64,000 nucleotides of DNA from Tretioscincus oriximinensis (lineage: Eukaryota; Chordata; Lepidosauria; Squamata; Gymnophthalmidae): contig JAJVDF010000216.1 of the NCBI GenBank assembly GCA_022410635.1, forward strand, positions 477,659-541,658. Reading direction: 5' to 3'. A program made the position numbers and the translations under genes. Positions 34,401 through 44,741 of the stretch are shown here, piece after piece (within the stretch, counting starts at the first letter, position 1; each line of letters opens with the position of its first letter). Under the pieces are notes generated by a model, which was not told the DNA's origin, searched no databases, and saw only the letters and a list, made by a program, of their open reading frames with translations.

Positions 34401-35900
34401 TTGCAGGGACAATGCAGGGACAGAAAAAAAGCCAGTCAGAACCAGAAGTTGCAGCTAGGCAAAGAATTAAAAAGCCCACAGAAAAAAATGCAAGCCTTCA
34501 TGCCAGAACAAGTAGACTTCCTGTTAACAAAATGTGGAAAAGCGTGGGAGAACCTGCTCCACACAATTGATTTAAGTCACCATCTTAATCAAGAGAAAGA
34601 AATCTTGAATAGTAAATATACTTTAGCACAGCAGTACTCTATATGGGAGAAACACCAAAATCAAGCACTTTTGTTGTTGGAGCGCCTGAACACCCAAGAA
34701 GCTTTGGGTATCAAAACAATGATGATAGAGGATAAAGACAGAAAACTTAGTATATGTGACAATGCAATTAAAACCCTTGATGAAAAATTACAAGAGGAAG
34801 GAGCGAGAAAAAGTGCGCCTACATCACATGGCTCAAGCAAAACAGGAAAAGAGAGCACACCCTGCAATTCACACAAACTTCATAGCAAAACTTCTAATAA
34901 ATCACATCATGCCTCTGCTTCCAACATGGAATCTTGCCACAGTTCTGTTAGGACTGGAAAAACTAAGTCCAGTTCAAGATACACTGGGACTTCTCATAAT
35001 TCTCGGTCAGCTATGGAAATGGAAGCCTTGAGAGTGAAGGCAGATGCAGCAGCAGCTGCGAAACAACTAATATTCACAAAGGAACAAACCAAAATTAAAG
35101 CAGCAGCAGCAGAAGCTCGCGCAGAAGAAGAAGCTCGTGCAGCCAAAATTAAAGCAGAAGAAGCCAAAATAAAAGCTGAATTGGAAACCCTGGAACAAAT
35201 AGCAAAGGTAGAAATGCTCAAAGAGAAAGCTCGTATCTTGGAAGAAGGTCTTGGAGGAGGCTTACTCTCCTTTAATTCTGCTGAAGTAGAAGAGGAAGAC
35301 CCTAGAGAAAAGGTGTCTCGCTATTTGAATGATCAGTCATACAACACAGAGGTTCCAATCCAGGAGCCAGAAAAACCTAAGACTGTGATACAACAATCTG
35401 CTTCTCTTTGTCCACCTATCTTCTCTAGACAACTCCAGCTGCCNTCTACCCTAAGCAAGGTAGAGCAATCAACCCAGACAGCTTCAGCAGCAGTGTGTGA
35501 TCCTGACCTAGCAGCACCTGAACAGGATATAAAGAGCCAAAATGTGATGACAACAACTCAGCAAGTGCATCCAGCTCCTCAATGTAGTGCCACAAATCCT
35601 TTCATTCAACCCAATTTGGGAAATTTGACAGACATCTTGAATGTTGCCTCTTCAAAAAACCCAAGAAGAGACTTAGCCGATAGAGGTATACAGAGGTTTT
35701 CTGACAGGCCAGAAGACTATCTTTTATGGAAGATCACATTCCAGAGAGTTCTCAAAGAACTGAGACTTGCAGTGGAAGAGGAACTAACTCTGCTCATTGC
35801 ATGGTTGGGACCAGCCTCTTCTGCTCAGATAAAGAGTTTATGCTGCACACATAAGAGACCCTCGCATGGCCTTGGAAAAGGCATGGTCAAGATTGGATGA
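34401..35900 (+). CDS. gag: BEL element 1 Gag, N-terminal ORF
   Basis: This 499-codon reading frame is the longest in the window. Residues about 1-130 are charged and helical. The 130-200 region is low-complexity and rich in S, T, H and K. Residues about 205-285 are an A/E/K-rich coiled coil (KAEEAKIKAELETLEQ). From about residue 430 (RFSDRPEDYLLWKITFQR) comes the conserved segment that opens the DUF1759-type Gag region of BEL/Pao elements. A one-base shift at about 35835 moves the rest into the next frame (35866 onward), so the last 20 or so residues are out of frame. Gag would form the particle and bind element RNA. The start at 34401 is the first ATG in this frame. Confidence 0.85.
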   Translation: MQGQCRDRKKASQNQKLQLGKELKSPQKKMQAFMPEQVDFLLTKCGKAWENLLHTIDLSHHLNQEKEILNSKYTLAQQYSIWEKHQNQALLLLERLNTQEALGIKTMMIEDKDRKLSICDNAIKTLDEKLQEEGARKSAPTSHGSSKTGKESTPCNSHKLHSKTSNKSHHASASNMESCHSSVRTGKTKSSSRYTGTSHNSRSAMEMEALRVKADAAAAAKQLIFTKEQTKIKAAAAEARAEEEARAAKIKAEEAKIKAELETLEQIAKVEMLKEKARILEEGLGGGLLSFNSAEVEEEDPREKVSRYLNDQSYNTEVPIQEPEKPKTVIQQSASLCPPIFSRQLQLXSTLSKVEQSTQTASAAVCDPDLAAPEQDIKSQNVMTTTQQVHPAPQCSATNPFIQPNLGNLTDILNVASSKNPRRDLADRGIQRFSDRPEDYLLWKITFQRVLKELRLAVEEELTLLIAWLGPASSAQIKSLCCTHKRPSHGLGKGMVKIG

Positions 35901-36741
35901 ACGTTTTGGAGAAAGTACTCTTATTGAGACATGTCTTCTAAATAGACTTAAAACCTTTCCCAAACTCACTATGAAGGAAAGCAAGCAATTGTGGGATTTA
36001 GCAGACCTGCTCTCAGAGCTAGAATCAGCAAAGGAAAATCCAGAATTGCCAGGATTGATCTGTCTCGATCAATATTTAACACAGAGAGAAATCATTGATA
36101 AGCTGCCCTTCCCATTGAGAGAGATTTGGGGAAGAGAAGTCTTCACCTATAAGGAGAATCACAGCAAGAAATATCCATCATTTTCATTTCTTGTAAAGTT
36201 TGTTACAAAGATGGCCAAAGAAAGAAATGATCCTCAAACAGGACTACCCTCTCTATACCAGAATGTGAGAGAAGAAAGAAAATCACTCAAACAGTCTGAA
36301 ATCAAGCCCCAAGTGATGGTTAAGAAGACAGAAACCAATGTATATTTACTTAAACCATTTTCAAAGAAAGCAATGGAGGTGATGTGCCCGATTCACAAAA
36401 AATGCCATGATCTTAATGAGTGTAAGGAGTTCAAAGAAAAACCTTACGAAGAATGTTTATCTTATGTAAAAGAGCAGAAGCTTTGCTTCAAGTGTTGTTC
36501 CTTCAATAACCACTTGGCTAAAGATTGTAAAAGAAAGGTAAAATGTCAAGAATGTGACAGCGAAAGGCATTGTTCTGCACTTCACCGTGAAATATCTTAT
36601 CGGTCACCAAAGATAGTTACTGAAGAAGTTAAAAAGACTTCAGCAAAACCATTGTCACCAAAGAGACTAAAGCAGCTACAACAACATGTACCACCTTGTG
36701 TAAAGGAGAGAAGACTCGCACTTGTCATCCAATATGTCTAG
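35838..36741 (+). pseudogene. gag: BEL element 1 Gag C-terminal region with zinc knuckles
   Basis: Continues Gag in the frame opened by the shift near 35835. The first half carries DUF1759-type text (LDERFGE, TFPKLTMKES, DKLPFPLREIWGRE). The second half has the cysteine/histidine array CPIHKKCHDLNEC, then CFKCCSFNNHLAKDC (CX2CX5HX4C), then CQECDSERHCSALH (CX2CX4HX4H). These knuckles bind nucleic acid in BEL/Pao Gag. The frame ends at TAG 36739-36741, after which protease text begins in another frame, so original Gag-Pol continuity is broken. Confidence 0.85.
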
Positions 36742-36779
36742 CAGATGTTTATCCAAATGATTCCCCAAACCAAGTCAAA

Positions 36780-37285
36780 CGTATGTATGTAGCCTTAGAT
36801 GCACAAAGTGATACTTCATTGCTACTCCTGAGTTTTTTGAGATGTTCAATGTACATTCAGAAGAAATAGAATATGTTATGACAACCTGTAGTGGTGATCA
36901 AGTCATGGCGGGGAGAACAGCAAAGGGATTTGTTCTGCAATCTATTGATGGTGCAAAGCAGTTCACACTACCCATGCTTATAGAATGCCAGCACATTCCC
37001 AAAGATGAAAGACAGATCCCCACAAGAAGTATTGCAAAATACCATAAGCACTTAGAACCTATAGCAGAGGAGATACCAGAGCTTGACCCTAACGCCAAAA
37101 TCCTCTTTCTTATTGGCTCAGATTGCCCAGAACTGTTTGTGGTAAAAAAATCAAGTAAAGGGCCCTCCTGGAGCACCATTCGCCCAGGAGTTGGAATTAG
37201 GATGGAGTATTTTGGGTCCAGTATGTTTAGACTGCAAGGAAATACCTTTACAAATTCACGTCTTTGGTATGAGTTTCATGCCTAA
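36780..37285 (+). pseudogene. pol: BEL element 1 aspartic protease (DUF1758-type)
   Basis: The active-site-like motif ALDAQSDTSLL lies at about 36789-36824 in one frame. A shift at 36825-36842 moves the rest to a second frame containing ILFLIGSDCPELFVV. The following LGWSILGPVC segment is in the third frame from 37191. These blocks are the standard protease signature of vertebrate BEL/Pao Pol, equivalent to DDQSN and LLIGTD in element 2. The two frameshifts make it a pseudogene. Confidence 0.85.
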
Positions 37286-38420
37286 TGGATATCCTACTCA
37301 GATGATAGACTGTCCAAATCATGCTCAAATACAGCATCAAGAAAAGAAAGCATTGTTTAAAACAACAGTTTATGACAATCAACCAGCATTGTCCATAGAA
37401 GACAAACGTTTTTTAGCCATCATGGAAAGGGAGTGCATACAAGATAAACAAGGCAATTGGATTGCACCCTTACCCTTCAAAGAACATAGGGACAAATTAC
37501 CAAACAACCGTGCCATAGCAAGTCAACGTCTGAAGTCTCTCCAGAAAAGCATGGCAAAAAACCCACAGCTAAAGCAGGATGTCATTTAATTCATTGACAA
37601 CATGATTAAGAACGGTCACGCAGAAGAGGCTCCTGACATAGAAGAATATCAAGAATGCTGGTATTTGCCATTTTTCGGAGTCTATCACCCCCAGAAGCCA
37701 CATCAAGTGAGGGTGGTGTTTGATTCCAGCGCATTATTCAATGGAACATCCCTCAATAGAGTTTTGTTGACAGGACCAGATCTAATCAATAATCTCGTTG
37801 GAGTACTCTTGCGTTTTAGGAAAGAAGCCATTGCAATTATGGCAGATATTCAACAAATGTTTTATTCTTTTTGGGTCAGAGAAGACCACAGAGACTTTCT
37901 CAGGTTTCTATGGTTTAAGAACCCAAATGAGATGTCAGAAGCTCAAGAATACAGAATGTGTGTTCATGTTTTTGGAAACAGCCCATCACTGGCAAACTAT
38001 GGCCTTAAAAAGACAGCAAAGCTTTTAGAATATCAATATGGAACGGAAGTAAGTCAATTTGTTTGTAGAGACTTTTATGTGGACTATGCTCTAAAATCCA
38101 CAGCCACCACACAAGAAGCAATTGGCTTACTTAAGAAAACACAGCAAATGTTAGCCACAGCTAATATAAGACTACAAAAGATTGTTTCGAACAGTCAAGA
38201 AGTTCTTCAGACCTTTCCGAAAGAAGACAAGGCTAAAAGCATGGAAACCTGGGAATTGGGACAAGAATCCTCACCGGTACAAAGAAGTCTTGGCTTGTGC
38301 TGGAATATAGGAAAGGATGAATTCACATTCCAGGTACCAGACATTCAGAAAAGTTTTACCAGGAGAGGAGTACTGTCTACAGTAAACAGTATCTTGACCC
38401 TCTTGGTTTTGCCGCTCCAG
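37191..38420 (+). pseudogene. pol: BEL element 1 reverse transcriptase
   Basis: One frame from 37191, broken only by an in-frame TAA at 37587-37589. Blocks in order are WIAPLPFKEHRDKLPNNRA, WYLPFFGVYHPQKPHQVRVV, VFDSSALFNGTSLN, IAIMADIQQMFYSF (motif A, with its Asp), the RFLWFKN segment, and FYVDY (motif C). In active enzymes motif C reads YVDD. Here codon 38085-38087 is TAT instead of an Asp codon, so a metal-binding residue is lost. The C-terminal block RRGVLSTVNSI (about 38360) leads into a further shift near 38400-38425, where an N lies. Confidence 0.9.
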
Positions 38421-38439
38421 TNGTTGTTCAAGGCAAACA

Positions 38440-38665
38440 TATAATGAGAGAATTGACTCAAGACAAAAAAGACTGGGATGAACCGCTCTCCGGTGCTGAA
38501 AAGTCCAAATGGGAAAATTGGAAATCATCTCTCATGGCCTTGAACCAAGTTACCATTCCAAGAAGATATGTNTTTACTTCACCTGGTTCAGGAAAACACC
38601 TACAACTTCATCTTTGTGGATGCCTCAGCACAAGCGATTGCTGCTNTAACCTATCATAGAGTAAG
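38440..38665 (+). pseudogene. pol: BEL element 1 RT connection and RNase H start (truncated)
   Basis: MRELTQDKKDWDEPLSG and WENWKSSLMALNQVTIPR are the segment following RT in BEL/Pao Pol. In a neighbouring frame VDASAQAIAA is the start of RNase H with its first Asp. Recognisable coding stops at about 38660. About 190 bp of noncoding sequence then lead to the right LTR, with no further RNase H, no integrase HHCC or DDE core and no DUF5641 tail. Confidence 0.8.
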
Positions 38666-38844
38666 ATGTATTAGATCTTCTTTGAGAGACTGATCTCATA
38701 TCTTTCTTTGTTATATAACCAACAAGTTCTTCAAGTTCCAGTTAAACAGTACAGAAATTATTTAGCAAGTTATTTAGTATAATTGTGAAAATGTATTAGA
38801 ATTAGTTTAGTTATATAGTTTGTAAAACTTCTATGAGAAGTTTT

Positions 38845-38854
38845 AGACGGGGAG
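38845..38854 (+). promoter_or_regulatory. Polypurine tract of BEL element 1
   Basis: AGACGGGGAG lies immediately before the TGT of the right LTR. Element 2 has the comparable GGCCGGGAG at the same position. This is the expected plus-strand primer site. Confidence 0.65.
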
Positions 38855-39316
38855 TGTCATGCCCCCAGAGACCTTTATTAATCCCCTTTTTATTTTATCC
38901 AGCTCTCCCTATAGTTATAGTGGGACTTAGTTGTTTCTGTTTAGTTATTTTGGGAGGGAACCCTATTTAGACCCTATCCCTTTAAGAATTCTGAAGGGAG
39001 GTCCTTAATTTCAGTTATATCTCCTCCCCTTCCCAGTTAAGTTTCATTTTGGGTGTAGCAGAGCTGTAGAAGAGCAAGCTTCAAACGTCAGTGTGGTGAA
39101 AGAAACTCAAAGAGGTTAACGTGGTGAAACAGACTCTTAAAGAAGCCAAAGTTGTGAAAGAAACAGAAGAACTCCAAGAAACCTGAAAGCAAGTATTTAA
39201 AAAGGACTTGGGAGGGAACAGTTTTCTACTTTTATTTTTGCATTTTAAGAGTTTTACCTTCTGTCCCTGGCAAGAAAATGACACCCAAATAGTGAAACAG
39301 CTTGGGGGGCAGAACA
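38855..39316 (+). repeat. BEL element 1, right LTR
   Basis: 462 bp. Relative to the left LTR it has lost about 27 bp in the stretch after GCATTTTAA (39241), removing the segment that holds AATAAA in the related fragment at 44955. The ends match the left LTR exactly. Confidence 0.92.
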
Positions 39317-39321
39317 ATCAC

Positions 39322-39852
39322 ATTCAAGCTGCATTCATGCNCAGGATCTAATGTAGGCAGCCCCATGCGCATCTGGCATGCCTTGACTTATCTCTGATGT
39401 AATAAGGCGAGTGCCTGTGGGTAGCTGGGGTGGGGAGGTACCAGTGGGCTTCCCACATTTCCCTGGATTCCCAAAGTATTCTGGGAAATGAGATCTCCAG
39501 NGTGGAGACCAGGAAATGGGATTTAAAAACCTGTNATTTTGCAGGCTTGGGCAGGTCAGGGCTGGGGCTGTGGGAGTGCTAGGGGGAATTCCCAGATTTT
39601 GGGTTCCCTCAATCCACTTCTCCTTTTCCTTCTCCTTCCCCCTTCTTCCCCCACTCCCTCCCCTTGCCCTCCTTTTTTCTGGCCTTTTCTCACATGCCCA
39701 GGATAGCACTGATTGTCACTTCTAGGGTCAGGAAGGAATTTTCCTCCAGGGCAGATTGGCTAGAAGTCTTGGAGGTTATTTGTCTTCCTCTGGGCATCCA
39801 GCAGGGGCCATGGGTTAGATTGTCCAGGAAAGAAAGAAAAGAGAACAATGTT
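39322..39852. repeat. Continuation of the duplicated block and adjacent repeat text
   Basis: GTAGGCAGCCCCATGC near 39354 is the inverse of the GGCTGCCTA repeats of the block. A pyrimidine-rich tract occupies 39612-39690. The text GGGTCAGGAAGGAATTTTCC and TTGTCTTCCTCTGGGCATCC (39724-39803) reads like a dispersed reptilian repeat, but I cannot name it. Confidence 0.4.
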
Positions 39853-40247
39853 TGTGTTGCCCCCCTAGCAGTAAGTAGTTTCTGTGTGCTATTAGTGTAA
39901 GTCCCCTTTAAGGAAAAATGTAGATCTCTGGGATTTGTAGTATAGGATTCTGATAGGCTTCCTTTAGTTCCCTCCGTCCCCGTCCCCCCCAATTTTCTTC
40001 TTCGCCATGTTTGTCATTTGTTCAGTAGCCAGCCAGCCATCTAAGAATCAAGAGGCATAAAACAGCANTGTCTTTTTACAAAGCTGCAAACCAGAAGCTA
40101 ACGCCAGAAGTCATACAACCAAATAGTCAAGGCAGGAATTAACTAAAGGTATTTCAGGAGAAATGTAAGTTATTTGGGAACTGTTTGTTAATAAAACTTG
40201 CTTCATTAAGACTCTTTGGTTTAACTTCGTTGAGACTCTCCAGAACA
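39853..40247 (+). repeat. BEL element 2, left LTR
   Basis: The start is fixed by the match to 44742. It contains GTGTGCTATTAGTGTAAGTCC and GGGATTTGTAGTATAGG, which recur in the right copy, and an AATAAA at about 40191. The end at CAGAACA (40247) is inferred by analogy with element 1 because the right copy is truncated first. Confidence 0.75.
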
Positions 40248-40269
40248 TCCAGTTCTGTTGGGCTGCTCC

Positions 40270-40495
40270 TGGATGGGATGGAATAGTAAAAAGACATGCT
40301 TTAAACATTCTTCTTGCCTTCCTAAAAGTAGAAGGACATTACTTTGTACATGTCTCCTTACCTTCCTAAAAGTAAAGAACGTGCCTTTATATGTGCCTCT
40401 TGCCTGCTGCAAAGTAATAGACATTCCATTAATTGTGCCTTGCATCTGCAAAGTGAATCAATGTGCCTTCCTATCTGCTTCCAAAGAAAAGAGAA
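40270..40495 (+). repeat. Leader degenerate repeats of BEL element 2
   Basis: Four loose units of about 45-55 bp follow the left LTR: CTTGCCTTCCTAAAAGTAG, CCTTACCTTCCTAAAAGTAAA, CTTGCCTGCTGCAAAGTAA and TTGCATCTGCAAAGTGAA. They occupy the same relative place as the tandem repeats in element 1. Confidence 0.6.
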
Positions 40496-40687
40496 AGATA
40501 GAAAGCAACTTTGCTATTTAACTCTGCATTGCAAAAGGACCTGGATTGTGCTACAGTTTATGTGCTTGGAAATTTCCCTCCCTTTTTGCGACCACCTCAG
40601 TTTTGCAACATTGTACGAAATTGCCTCAAGGCATAAGAAGGAACAAAGAACCTATCCTTAATCAAGTGCCAGTGCAGGAAAACACCT

Positions 40688-40985
40688 AGAAGAAGAACTT
40701 GGTTCTTATACCCCGCTTTTCTCACCTTTTCAAAGGGACTCAAAGCGGCATACAAAGGTATTTTGCCCAAAGGCTCACATTCTATCTTCCCCACCAGGCT
40801 ATGGTGGTTCCCATCTACTTGCAAGTCACTTGCAATTTCTTACAATTCATGCTTTCAAAAAAGCTGGGTTGGCTAGAGCTACAGACTACTGGAAGGTGCT
40901 CACCCCTCCCAATGTTCGACACAGGGCTTCAAAACCCGATCTCCCAGATGAGAGATGAATCCCTAAGCGACTGAGCCTTCCAGGC
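40688..40985 (-). repeat. tRNA-derived SINE inserted in BEL element 2 leader
   Basis: GAAGAAGAACTTGGTTCTTA and TACCCCGCTTTTCTCACC form the tail, CACCAGGCTATGGTGGTTCC the body, and GGGCTTCAAAACCC with CCCTAAGCGACTGAGCC the tRNA-like head. It splits the leader and so is younger than element 2. Confidence 0.85.
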
Positions 40986-41237
40986 CTAAAGGACAGTGCT
41001 TTCACTTCTACTTACGAAGTTAACAGCATTCTGACTACCTTGGAAGTTCACCCTGCCTCACGTTACAAGAATACCACGTTCTTTACAGCGCCTCCTGCTG
41101 GTCAAACATTGCACTNCAAGGTTTAAGAGTTTTATTGCTGCAGTCCTTTTAAAAGGCATTGCCAATATCAGGAATAGTGCCCAGTGACATCTGAAATATA
41201 TTTGCTGAAGGAAAAGGATTTAAAGTAGTTTTTCAAC

Positions 41238-43340
41238 ATGTCTGAACACAATGCTGAACACAATGCTGCTACATTGTTGCCACGGGTGCCACTGCAGCAC
41301 TTCATTCTGATGATAATGAGTCTGTGCACTCTTCTGCAAGCATCAACAGCCACATGCAGCAAACAGCAGGTGGTGTTGACAGAAAAGATGAACGGTCATC
41401 TAAAGATGGAGCTGGCCAGGTACTGAGACAAAATGCTTCAGGCCATGTGCAAGATATGGGATCTCCTAGATGTGTGTACAGATGACATTGACTTCCCTGG
41501 TTTGCTCACACAACGCAACCAGGTTCAGAAGCTCAAATCCCACTGGCAGAAGTTTCAAAAGGAGCATCGCACTGTATGAATTGCATGGCATCTTCTGACA
41601 AGTGCCACCAGTTTGGAGAACAACTNTCCCAAGATCTGCAGTTGATCATGAAGGACACCTCTGATCTGGAAACGCGCATTCATTCTCTGCAGGCCTCTGC
41701 TCCCAAACTGCCAGACCAACGGTCTCAACATGAAATGCTAGTACCTTCACATCATGGAAGCCATCACNGCAAGGTTTCTTCATGCTCTAGGAGAGCTCCC
41801 TCATAGGTTAGCGGTACATCTAGGGTCTCCTACCGGGCAGAAGTGCTACTCCAGGCCTGATTTGATGCTGTAGATGCTGAAGAAAAGGCCAAGCTAGCCA
41901 GAGCTGAGGAACAGATTAGTAAGGAAGTCGCCCAGTTAGAGGCCCGATGACAAACTGCAACGAGAAGCTGAAGCTGCTTTGAAGACCACTCGTCTAAAAC
42001 CACTGGAGGAGGAGTTTAACAAACCAGACTTTAACCCTAAACATCTGGGCAGTATAAAACCAGAAGAAAAGGTGGGGTCTTATCTGTAGGACCAATCCCT
42101 GAAACCCACAGCCACACCACTCTGGCCTACTCAGACCTTTCTGCCTACTGCAACCATGCCCTTTCCACCCACAGTTGTACCACAGACCTCTCCTCCAGTG
42201 CACCAGTGTCTGGAGTCAAGTATGAAACCTGCATTACCCATCTCATCATTGGCTGCTCAAGATGTACCCATTGCAGTGAGAATGGATCCTGCAGTACCCA
42301 TCTCCTCTTCAGATGCCCAAGACGTACCTGCCGTGATGAAAACAGAGCCCTCACCACCTACATCAACTCCAGCCATGGCAAACACAAAACTTGTGTCAGC
42401 TGCTCAACCTGTGTTTGACGTGGTGGGTGTGAAATCTACTATTTCATCCTTCAATCAGAGGCATTGTGATCAGCCAGTCTACTTTGATCCCTAGCTTACT
42501 CCAGCCTACACACAGCCCTTTCTGCATCATTAGGAACTTAAAAGGGGATCCTGTTGAGAAAGACATGTTCAAGTTCATAGATCATCCCACTGAGTATCAG
42601 ATGTGGAAAATTACCTTCCAGAGGATTGCTCAGCAACTACAATTGGCTCCTGATGTGGAGTTGACCCTACTTATTTACCGGGCCCAACCTCATTAGCCAC
42701 AGTANGAGACATCTACAGTGCCAATGCACAGTGGCCTGCAGATGTGTTCCCAGGTGTATGGACTCTGTTGGACAAATGCTACGGTGGCACAACCACCATG
42801 GATTCCCTACTTGAGCAACGGCGCATGACCTTCCTCAAACTAACCATGAAGGACACACAACACTAATGGCAGCTGGAAGATCTTCTTGCCTTTCAGGCTG
42901 CTCAGCATGACCCTAGAGTACCTCGACACCTTCATCTTGAGCAGTTGTCCACACATTCCCTTCTTATTGACAAACTTCCCCCTCCGCTCCAGAGCAGTGG
43001 AACTCAGCTGTCGTACACTACAAGAATCACCACCATGGCGCCTATTCTCCCTTTTAGTTCCTCTTGAATTTTGTGGAAGAGATAGCAGAAGCACACAACA
43101 ATATGCAATCTAATTACCTTGTCTCACTAGCTGACCGCAGAGATGAGATGAATGGGCAAAATGAGAAGGCACTGGTTTCTGTGAGAAAGACAGCTATGAA
43201 TACTACGGTCCCATCAATCTCATCCTGCATACCCGGGCCTCCAGAATCACTATGCCTGCTCCTCAAGAAGCCTCACTCTTTGAACAGGTGCAGAGTGTTC
43301 ACGTCCAAGCCTCTCTCTGAATGGAAGGTCCTTATCAAAT
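41238..43340 (+). pseudogene. gag: BEL element 2 Gag (decayed)
   Basis: The first ATG (41238) opens a short charged ORF. Further fragments lie in all three frames. At about 42560-42690 FIDHPTEYQMWKITFQRIAQ and ELTLLIY align with the Gag segment of element 1 at residue 430 onward. The next part, in shifted frames to about 42900, keeps LLDKCYGG and FLKLTMKD of the DUF1759 type. The middle (42140-42420) is rich in P, S and T, with four loose repeats around (M/V)PISS and QDVP. Ns and stops prevent any continuous product. Confidence 0.75.
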
Positions 43341-43348
43341 AGTATGGA

Positions 43349-43440
43349 CTCTGCTTCGGGTGCTGCAATTCCATAGCCCATTTGGCAAAAGTTTGCTCTG
43401 TCAGAGCTAAGTGCAATGAATGGGATAGTAGCAGCTTTGC
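43349..43440 (+). pseudogene. gag: BEL element 2 zinc-knuckle remnant
   Basis: In one frame the text LCFGCCNSIAHLAKVC followed by AKCNEWDS parallels LCFKCCSFNNHLAKDC and VKCQECDS of element 1. The second cysteine of the second finger is replaced by Trp. The frame is isolated from its neighbours by stops. Confidence 0.7.
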
Positions 43441-43539
43441 ATCTGGAGCCAATTGCTTCCACGACTGCCAGCCCTGTAGTTGCCCCTCGGGCACATGTGG
43501 AGATCACCCAGCCAACAACTTCAGGCCCTTNTAGCACAC

Positions 43540-44070
43540 TGGCTGAAGTCAACTGCATGCTGGTCCGTGATTCTTCTTCCTCACACTCCTACCACAAGGT
43601 ATTCTTGGCTACTGTCTATCCAGCAGGCCACCCTAATGAGGCTGTTATGGTGTAGGTAGTCTTGAATGACCAAAGCAACCACTCTCTGGCCAGCTCAGAG
43701 TTCTTTGATCTCTTCAACCTACAGGGAGAAGAAAGGTCTTATGCTATGTGCTGGTGTCTAGATTAAGNCCGGGAGGAATGAAAGTGGCTTTGTCTTGTGA
43801 CCACTTGACAGCACTANTGAGTTCCTCCTGCTTACACTACTGGAATGCAACAGCCTGCCTAACAATCGCAGCCAGATACCCACACCAGATGTGGCATTAC
43901 AGTATCCTCATCTTCAGCNGATTGCCGATTGCCGATTGCCTCCATGATCTAGACTACAATGCACCTATCGAGTTGCTGATGGGAACAGACTGCCCTGATC
44001 TGCTGATAAGTTATAAGCATGTCAGAGGCCCACCAGGCACCCCATTCGCCCAGAGGCTGAAGCTGAAATG
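43540..44070 (+). pseudogene. pol: BEL element 2 aspartic protease remnant
   Basis: NCMLVRDSSSSHSYHKVFLA and AGHPNEAVMV are followed, past an in-frame TAG at about 43653, by VVLNDQSNHSLASSEFFD (active-site block). APIELLMGTDCPDLLIS comes at about 43957. The blocks match element 1's protease in order and spacing. After 44070 no RT motif is found. Confidence 0.8.
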
Positions 44071-44389
44071 AGTCATCATGGGAAATTGAAACAAGGAGCA
44101 GAAGTCACCTGTGATATCTCCAGGACCTTCTCCACTCATTCAAAGAAGGAAGCNACTTCCTGCTCCCTTGGAAAGGTCCCACCACATTCTTCCTCCAAGG
44201 CCTCCACCAATTCAACCAGACAACAGATCAAGCAGACACTTGCATCATACTGAAAGTGTGCCTTCAAGATACTAGCCTCAGCCTGGGCGACTCAAAGCCC
44301 AGCATCCCAGAAAGGTGTATGAGACAAATCAGGTTGTTGGACACTCCCCTAAACCTGGACTCACTGCAAGTTCTAATATAAATGAAAGG

Positions 44390-44620
44390 CAGTGTCAAAT
44401 GGCTTCTGATCCAGTCTTTCAGATGGATTTGAAGCACCAGCCAGACTTCATAAACCACTACTTTGAAGTACAAGATTGCACCCAGTCTATAGAACTTGTT
44501 ATGAACCCTATACCTGATGCTAATGGTCAGCACCATGCTGTGGACATTCGTGTCGCAATACCCAATGGCATCAAGATCTTCACCAGGCCAGTTACCGAGG
44601 TCATCCTGCTTTGTTCCTGA
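44390..44620 (+). pseudogene. pol: BEL element 2 integrase C-terminal (DUF5641-like) tail
   Basis: The text [20 protein letters not shown] followed by [10 protein letters not shown] resembles the end of BEL/Pao Pol, where a DG-VR-VEVRT...RPV-KL-LL pattern closes the DUF5641 domain. It ends at a TGA (44618-44620) about 120 bp before the right LTR, the right place for a Pol terminus. If correct, RT, RNase H and the integrase core were deleted between about 44070 and 44390. Confidence 0.6.
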
Positions 44621-44730
44621 GTTCCAGTTCAAGTTTTGCATGCTTGAAATGTTTAGCTACAGTGTAGTATAGAATGTTTTATTGCATATTTAAGTTTAGA
44701 NTATTTAGAATTTAGAATTAATGTAATTCT

Positions 44731-44741
44731 AAGGCCGGGAG
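44731..44741 (+). promoter_or_regulatory. Polypurine tract of BEL element 2
   Basis: AAGGCCGGGAG lies directly before TGTGTTGG of the right LTR. Confidence 0.55.

Larger units (their letters stand above)
33378..39321 (+). mobile_element. BEL/Pao LTR retrotransposon, element 1
   Basis: The element is bounded by a perfect 5-bp target duplication ATCAC (33378-33382 and 39317-39321). Two LTRs of the same family, 491 and 462 bp, open TGTCATGCC and close CAGAACA. The order inside is leader repeats, Gag, zinc knuckles, aspartic protease, reverse transcriptase and the start of RNase H, as in BEL/Pao elements. Integrase and most of RNase H are missing, so it spans only 5.93 kb between LTR ends. Several frameshifts and a stop make it non-autonomous. 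It sits in unit 2 of the duplicated block. Confidence 0.93.
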
